This document shows, one piece after another, positions 59,736-64,000 of a stretch of 64,000 bases of DNA. The position numbers and the translations under genes are program-made. The notes under the pieces are model-generated. The model made no database searches. It was not told the origin of the DNA and worked only from the letters and a program-made list of their open reading frames with translations. The stretch's first letter is position 1, and each line of letters opens with the position of its first letter. The stretch comes from Rhodocyclales bacterium (GTDB taxonomy: Bacteria > Pseudomonadota > Gammaproteobacteria > Burkholderiales > Rhodocyclaceae): contig JACRJA010000001.1 of assembly GCA_016235745.1 (NCBI GenBank), forward strand, positions 62,001 through 126,000. The letters are read 5' to 3'.

Positions 59736-60683
59736 TCAGCCGGCCGCCAGGCGCTCGAGCGCCTCGATCACCTGCTCGGCCACGCTGAAGCCGGTCTGCG
59801 CCGCGATCTCCACCATGCAGGTGGGGCTGGTGACGTTGATTTCGGTGAGCCGCCCGCCGATGAGGTCGAGCCCGACGATCAAAAGCCCCCGCTGCCACAG
59901 GATGGGCGCGATCGCCTCGGCCACTTCCCGTTCGGCCGAGGTGAGCGGCACGGCCACGCCGCGTCCGCCGGCGGCGAGGTTGCCGCGCGTCTCACCGGGC
60001 TTGGGAATGCGGGCGAGCGCATACGGCATCACTTCCCCGGCGATCACCAGCACCCGTTTGTCGCCGTCGCGGATCTGCGGCAGGTATTCCTGCGCCATGA
60101 TGGTGCGGTGTCCGTGGTGCGTCAGCGTCTCGACGATCACGTAGCGGTTGTGGTCTTCGCGATGCACGCGGAAAATCTGGCTGCCGCCCATGCCGTCGAG
60201 CGGCTTGAGGATCACGTCGCCCATCGTGTCGATGAAGGCGTGGATGCGCTCCGGGTTGCGCGCCACCATCGTGGTGGGCGTAAACTGCGGAAACTCCAGG
60301 ATGGAGAGTTTCTCCGAATGGTCGCGGATCGCCCGCGGCCGGTTCCAGACCTGGGCGCCTTGGGCTTCGGCGCGCTCCAGCAGCCAGGTGGCGCTGAGGT
60401 ATTCGAAGTCGAAGGGCGGATCCTGGCGCATGAGGATGGCGTCGAACTCGTCGGCGCGCACCCGCGCTTCGGAGATGACCTCGTACCAGGCGCCGGCTCC
60501 GCCGTCGGTCAGCGCGACGAGCTGGGCCGAGAGCCACACGGCGCCTTCTTCCCAGGAAAGCCCCTCGCGCTGGCAGGTCCAGATCTCGTGGCCGCGCGCC
60601 CGGGCGGCGCGCATCATGGCGATCGACGAGTCTTTCGTCACTTTCAGCTTGGGCAGAGGGTCGAGGAGAAAGGCGAGTTTCAT
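59736..60683 (-). CDS. gshB: Glutathione synthetase
   Basis: ATP-grasp ligase of 315 aa that joins gamma-Glu-Cys and Gly. Seen: start MKLAFLLDPLPKLKVTKDSS, MRQDPPFDFEYLSATWLLE, VILKPLDGMGGSQIF (ATP-binding Lys), MAQEYLPQIRDGDKRVLVI, RGNLAAGG and the metal/substrate region LTEINVTSPTCMVEI. All expected blocks of bacterial GshB are present. It is the last gene of an operon with gshA, 4-nt overlap. Confidence 0.96.
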   Translation of the reverse strand: MKLAFLLDPLPKLKVTKDSSIAMMRAARARGHEIWTCQREGLSWEEGAVWLSAQLVALTDGGAGAWYEVISEARVRADEFDAILMRQDPPFDFEYLSATWLLERAEAQGAQVWNRPRAIRDHSEKLSILEFPQFTPTTMVARNPERIHAFIDTMGDVILKPLDGMGGSQIFRVHREDHNRYVIVETLTHHGHRTIMAQEYLPQIRDGDKRVLVIAGEVMPYALARIPKPGETRGNLAAGGRGVAVPLTSAEREVAEAIAPILWQRGLLIVGLDLIGGRLTEINVTSPTCMVEIAAQTGFSVAEQVIEALERLAAG

Positions 60684-61984
60684 GCTGCGACTCCTTCCGC
60701 CCCGAAACGGGCGACGAGCTCTTCGATTTCGATGGCGGCAGCGAGCAAACCCAGGCGCGCCACCACGCCGTAGGCATAGAAGCGGTTGGGTTCGGCGTCG
60801 GGGGCAAGGCCCGTGTCGGGCAGCGAGCAGCTCGCCGCGAAGCGCAGCGGCTCGAAGTGCATGCCCGGCGCGTTGAGGTTCTCGTCGGGGCCGCGTTCGG
60901 TGTGCACCCGGTAGAAACCGCCCACCACGTAGTGATCGATCATATAGACGACCGGCTCGCACACCGCCTCGCCCAGGCGCTCGAAAGTCGGCACGCCTTC
61001 CTGCACGATCACCTGGTGCACTTCCAGCCCTTCTTTCACCTTGGCCATCTTGTTGCGCTGCCGCCGCGAGAGCTCGCGCAGATCGGCCGGATCCTTGACC
61101 GTCATCACGCCCATGCCGTAGGTGCCGGCGTCGGCCTTGACGACGAGGAAAGGCTCTTGGTCGATGCCGCGGGCGGCGTAGGCGGCGCGGATCTCGGCGA
61201 AGAGCTCGGCGGCGGTGTCGGCAAGCCGGTCTTCCCCTTCCTTGCTCTGAAAATCCAGACCGGAGACGACCCGGTGCGCTGGGATGAGGTACCAGGGATC
61301 GATGCCGATCGCCTCGGCGAAGTCGGTGGCGACACGGGCGTAGATCTCGGCGTGGTGCGATTTGCGCCGCGTGTGCCAACCGGCCACCAAGGGCGGAATC
61401 ACGTTCTGCTCGCTGAGGCCGCGCAGAATCGGCGGCACGCCGCCCGAGAGGTCATTGTTGAGCAGGATGGCGCAGGGGTCGAAGTCGGCCAGCCCCAGCC
61501 GGTTGCCACGGCGCACCAGCGGCTCGACGAGCACGTGCTCGCCCTCGGCCGCCTCGAGCTCGGTCGGGGCGGTGATCTCGGGCAGCAGCGAGCCGAGGCG
61601 CACGTCCAGCCCGGCCAGCCTCAGGATGCGCTGCAGGCGGGCGACGTTGAGCAGGTAGTAGCGGTTGCGGGTGTGATTCTCGGGGATGAGCAGCAGGCGC
61701 TTGGCTTCGGGGCAGACGCGCTCGATCGCCACCTGGGCCGCCTGCACTGCCAGCGGCAGGAAGTCGTCGGACAGGTTGTTGAAGCCGCCGGGAAAGAGGT
61801 TGAGATCGACCGGCGCAAGCTTGAAGCCGGCGTTGCGCAGGTCGGTAGAGGCGTAAAAAGGGGGCGTATGCTCGCAAAAGCCGCCGCGGAACCATTGCTC
61901 GATCGCCGGGAGTTCGGCGAGGAACTGGCGCTCGATGGCGAGCAGCGGCCCGGTGAGGGCGGTGGTCAGATGAGGCACGGTCAT
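60680..61984 (-). CDS. gshA: Glutamate--cysteine ligase, proteobacterial (GshA, ferrooxidans) type
   Basis: First enzyme of glutathione synthesis, 434 aa. Seen: GFCEHTPPFYASTDLRNAGFK, APVDLNLFPGGFNN, LLIPENHTRNRYYLLN, VVKADAGTYGMGVMTV and VYMIDHYVVGGFYRVH, which match the distinct GshA family common in betaproteobacteria and Acidithiobacillus rather than the E. coli GshA. ATG 61984 has AAGG at 9 nt; ATG 61993 is too close to that site. It overlaps gshB by 4 nt and the upstream methyltransferase by 4 nt. Confidence 0.95.
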   Translation of the reverse strand: MTVPHLTTALTGPLLAIERQFLAELPAIEQWFRGGFCEHTPPFYASTDLRNAGFKLAPVDLNLFPGGFNNLSDDFLPLAVQAAQVAIERVCPEAKRLLLIPENHTRNRYYLLNVARLQRILRLAGLDVRLGSLLPEITAPTELEAAEGEHVLVEPLVRRGNRLGLADFDPCAILLNNDLSGGVPPILRGLSEQNVIPPLVAGWHTRRKSHHAEIYARVATDFAEAIGIDPWYLIPAHRVVSGLDFQSKEGEDRLADTAAELFAEIRAAYAARGIDQEPFLVVKADAGTYGMGVMTVKDPADLRELSRRQRNKMAKVKEGLEVHQVIVQEGVPTFERLGEAVCEPVVYMIDHYVVGGFYRVHTERGPDENLNAPGMHFEPLRFAASCSLPDTGLAPDAEPNRFYAYGVVARLGLLAAAIEIEELVARFGAEGVAA

Positions 61985-63303
61985 GAAGGACATCCTTGCG
62001 GGAGATTCGTCCACGATTGTACCGGCTGCGCCTCGTCGGCGCATCGCCCGGGCAGGAAGCGGGCAAAGGAGGCGGGAAGCGGCGCGCGCTCCAGGCTGCG
62101 CTGGGAAAAGAGAAAGCGCCCGTCGCACACGAAGCCGAGCTCGGCCCAGGGGACTTCGTCGTTGAGCGCCGCGGCGAGCTCGGCCAGATCGAGAGTCGGA
62201 TCGTGCGGAAAGATCGCCAGCACGCTGCCGTCCCAATCCCGGCAGGGATGGACGAAGAAGGGGCGCGGCGCCCGGGTGCGGCCGTTCACGTACACCCGGG
62301 GCGCCTCGCTTTCTCGATGATAGCGCCCCCATTCCCACCAGTTGTGCTCGTCGAACTCCCGCACGCGCCGCGCGAGCAGCCGCTCGCGAAAGGGAAGCAG
62401 CTCTGGCGGCGGGGGCTCGCCGGGGCGGACGAAGCGCATGGCGCGGGTGCGGCCATCGCGCACGGTGGAGGAACAGACGAATTCGCGGTTGGCCCAGCGC
62501 GGGTCGGCGTAGAGCTCGTCCGCGCCAGAGACGGCGCCGACGCACACCCGGGCGATCTGCGACAGTCGCAAGGGATACGGGCCGCGCACGAACGCCAGAT
62601 GCCCGTCGTGCTCGAGCACGGTGCGCGCTTCCCACGGCGGCGGGGTTTCGTCCTCGGAAGCGGGTAGCGCAGCAGCGAGCGCCGCGAGCCGCTCTTGCCA
62701 GCCGGCATCCCGCCCCAGCTCGGCGTAGCGCAGCGTGCGCGAGCGCCGGCCGAGCTCGAAGCGCCAGATGAGGCAGTTGGGCACGGCGCCGGAAAAAAGG
62801 CGTGCATCGCCCGTATCGATCACTTCGGTGAAACTGCCCTCTGCGAGCAGCCAGCGGTTGAGTCGCCGCGCGGCGGTGGCCTTGAGGAAATCGCGCGGGG
62901 TGATGAAGATGAGCTCGCCGCCTGGTTCGAGGTGACGCACGGCTTTCTCGATGAAGTGCAGGTAGAGATTGGCGTGGCCGTCGAGCAGACGGCTTGCGAG
63001 TCGAACGGCGGTCTCGGGCAGCACGTCGCGGCGGCGCACGTAGGGCGGATTGCCGATGAGGGTGGCGAACTTCTCGTGCTCGGGCAGGGCGAAGAAGTCG
63101 AGGCAGCGCGCTCGCGGCGGACACACGCGCGGGTCGATTTCACAGGCGACGGCGCCGGCTTCGAGGAAGCGCAGGAAGGCGCCGTTGCCGCAGGCAGGCT
63201 CCAGGATGCGGCCGTGGCGACGGCGCAGGCGCAGCATGGCCCGCACCACCGGCTCGGGCGTGAACACCTGCCCTAGCGCATCCAGCGGGATTTCTTCTAT
63301 CAT
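61981..63303 (-). CDS. Eco57I-like adenine-specific DNA methyltransferase
   Basis: Class I SAM-dependent N6-adenine methyltransferase-like protein, 440 aa. Seen: the start GQVFTPEPVVRAMLRL, motif I ILEPACGNGAFLRFLE for SAM binding, motif IV NPPYVRRRDVLPE with the catalytic NPPY, then LIFITPRDFLKATAARR and a C-terminal region (from about 230) resembling a target-recognition domain (QIARVCVGAVSGADELY). No restriction endonuclease gene is adjacent, so it appears an orphan. It is first of a three-gene run with gshA and gshB by 4-nt overlap, an odd coupling. ATG 63303 is chosen because upstream residues look unrelated. Its target could also be other than DNA. Confidence 0.83.
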   Translation of the reverse strand: MIEEIPLDALGQVFTPEPVVRAMLRLRRRHGRILEPACGNGAFLRFLEAGAVACEIDPRVCPPRARCLDFFALPEHEKFATLIGNPPYVRRRDVLPETAVRLASRLLDGHANLYLHFIEKAVRHLEPGGELIFITPRDFLKATAARRLNRWLLAEGSFTEVIDTGDARLFSGAVPNCLIWRFELGRRSRTLRYAELGRDAGWQERLAALAAALPASEDETPPPWEARTVLEHDGHLAFVRGPYPLRLSQIARVCVGAVSGADELYADPRWANREFVCSSTVRDGRTRAMRFVRPGEPPPPELLPFRERLLARRVREFDEHNWWEWGRYHRESEAPRVYVNGRTRAPRPFFVHPCRDWDGSVLAIFPHDPTLDLAELAAALNDEVPWAELGFVCDGRFLFSQRSLERAPLPASFARFLPGRCADEAQPVQSWTNLPQGCPS

Positions 63304-63350
63304 GGAGCGGGATGATATCCGATTCCGTGGCGCTGCCGCAGGAGGACAGA

Positions 63351-64000
63351 ATGCACGATACCGCCTGGATGACACCGGATCCCGCCAGTCGTCGGCCGCT
63401 GACGCGGCGCGAGGTGCTCAAGCTACTGGGGGCGAGCTTGGCCGCACCGCTCTTTTCCGGCTGCGCCACCTCGCCGGTCACCGGCCAGACCATCTTCGTC
63501 GGCATGAGCGAGGCACAGGAGATCGCGCTCGACCGGCAGCTGGCGCCGCAGCAGTTCTCGCAGGACCTGGGGCCGATCCAGCAAGCGTCGGTCAATGCCT
63601 ATGTGGGCGAGGTGGGGGCGAAGGTGCAGGCGGTGAGCCACCGCCCGCACCTGCCCTATTCGTATCGCGGCCTGAACGCGAACTACCTCAATGCCTACAC
63701 GTTCCCCGCCGGATCGGTTGGCGTGACGCGGGCCCTGCTGGTGCGGCTCGACGACGAGGCGCAGCTCGCGGCGGTGCTCGGTCACGAGATCGGGCACGTC
63801 AACGCGCGCCACTCGGCGCAGCAGCAGGCCAAGGCGATGCTGGCGCAGGTGGCGCTCACCACGCTCGACGCGGCTACGAGCGGGAGCGAGTGGGGACAGC
63901 TGCTGGTGCAGGGCGGCGCGCTCGGGACAAGCGTCCTGCTCGCTTCTTATTCGCGCGAACAGGAGCGCGAAGCGGATTACCTCGGACAACGCTACCTGGT
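63351..64000 (+). CDS. M48 family metalloprotease lipoprotein (N-terminal part)
   Basis: The gene runs off the right edge, with about 216 residues visible. Seen: an N-terminus with RRPLTRREVLKLLG, which has the twin-Arg look of a Tat signal, and a lipobox ending FSGC at about residue 40, so it is probably a lipid-anchored periplasmic protein; then the M48 domain with zinc site HEIGH at residues 145-149 and the third ligand Glu in READYLG. Relatives (LoiP/BepA class) degrade or refold outer-membrane proteins. AGGAGG lies 5 nt before the ATG. It is divergent from the methyltransferase, with only 47 bp between starts. Confidence 0.92.
   Translation, partial: MHDTAWMTPDPASRRPLTRREVLKLLGASLAAPLFSGCATSPVTGQTIFVGMSEAQEIALDRQLAPQQFSQDLGPIQQASVNAYVGEVGAKVQAVSHRPHLPYSYRGLNANYLNAYTFPAGSVGVTRALLVRLDDEAQLAAVLGHEIGHVNARHSAQQQAKAMLAQVALTTLDAATSGSEWGQLLVQGGALGTSVLLASYSREQEREADYLGQRYL

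Overview
The window is GC-rich, tightly packed DNA from a Gram-negative bacterium, most probably a betaproteobacterium near Rhodocyclales/Hydrogenophilales. Pointers are the def-fmt cluster facing lysM-dprA-smg-topB, the proteobacterial gshA-gshB pair, a tandem-fused UvrA, a cytochrome c' that resembles (from memory) those of Hydrogenophilus, and several heme- or zinc-linked chemoreceptors. The genus is inference. No rRNA, CRISPR array, insertion sequence or prophage was seen; it looks like ordinary chromosome with one conspicuous decayed locus.

Layout: (1) 1-1.9 kb, end of a phosphate transporter operon (pstA, pstB) and a GDT1-type cation exporter. (2) 2-7.5 kb, a double-length UvrA. (3) 7.5-12.8 kb, cytochrome b561, cytochrome c', a PAS protein overlapping a CZB chemoreceptor, and a chemoreceptor with a periplasmic CxxCH heme motif. 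(4) 12.8-16.2 kb, Do-family protease, oxyR, dps, tRNA-Arg(CCG). (5) 16.2-21 kb, a four-gene MacAB/outer-membrane efflux operon. (6) 21-24.6 kb, an FAH-family enzyme overlapping a BtuFCD-type ABC transporter. (7) 24.6-32.1 kb, def-fmt-htpX facing lysM-dprA-smg-topB. (8) 32.2-38.3 kb, an orphan TRAP receptor and an acyl-CoA dehydrogenase around a shared operator, a collapsed biotin operon, and an LTA-synthase-like transferase. (9) 38.4-44.5 kb, a sigma-54 activator divergent from cydPABX-ybgE, then a TDT transporter. (10) 44.5-51.5 kb, modABC, gdhA and a TRAP transporter. (11) 51.7-56.2 kb, metNI with metQ broken by an in-frame amber codon, then glnK-amtB. (12) 56.2-64 kb, an unknown protein, a P-type ATPase, a DNA methyltransferase-gshA-gshB operon, and the start of an M48 peptidase.

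Regulatory themes: a sigma-54 promoter and an NtrC-type box precede glnK-amtB. Two NtrC-type boxes cover the predicted gdhA promoter, which suggests repression of GDH when nitrogen is short. A sigma-54 consensus promoter lies before the cytochrome bd operon, next to a sigma-54 activator gene, an unusual arrangement for an oxygen-linked oxidase. oxyR and dps are neighbours, and dps has a well-formed sigma-70 promoter.

Most notable: (a) the biotin operon fossil, in which pieces of bioB, bioA, bioF and bioD are joined in about 0.7 kb; (b) the sigma-54/cyd arrangement; (c) a two-copy intergenic element (36106-36249 and 44468-44555) whose arms differ in sequence but still pair, suggesting a structured RNA or palindromic repeat; (d) the metQ amber codon; (e) NtrC-like boxes on the gdhA promoter.
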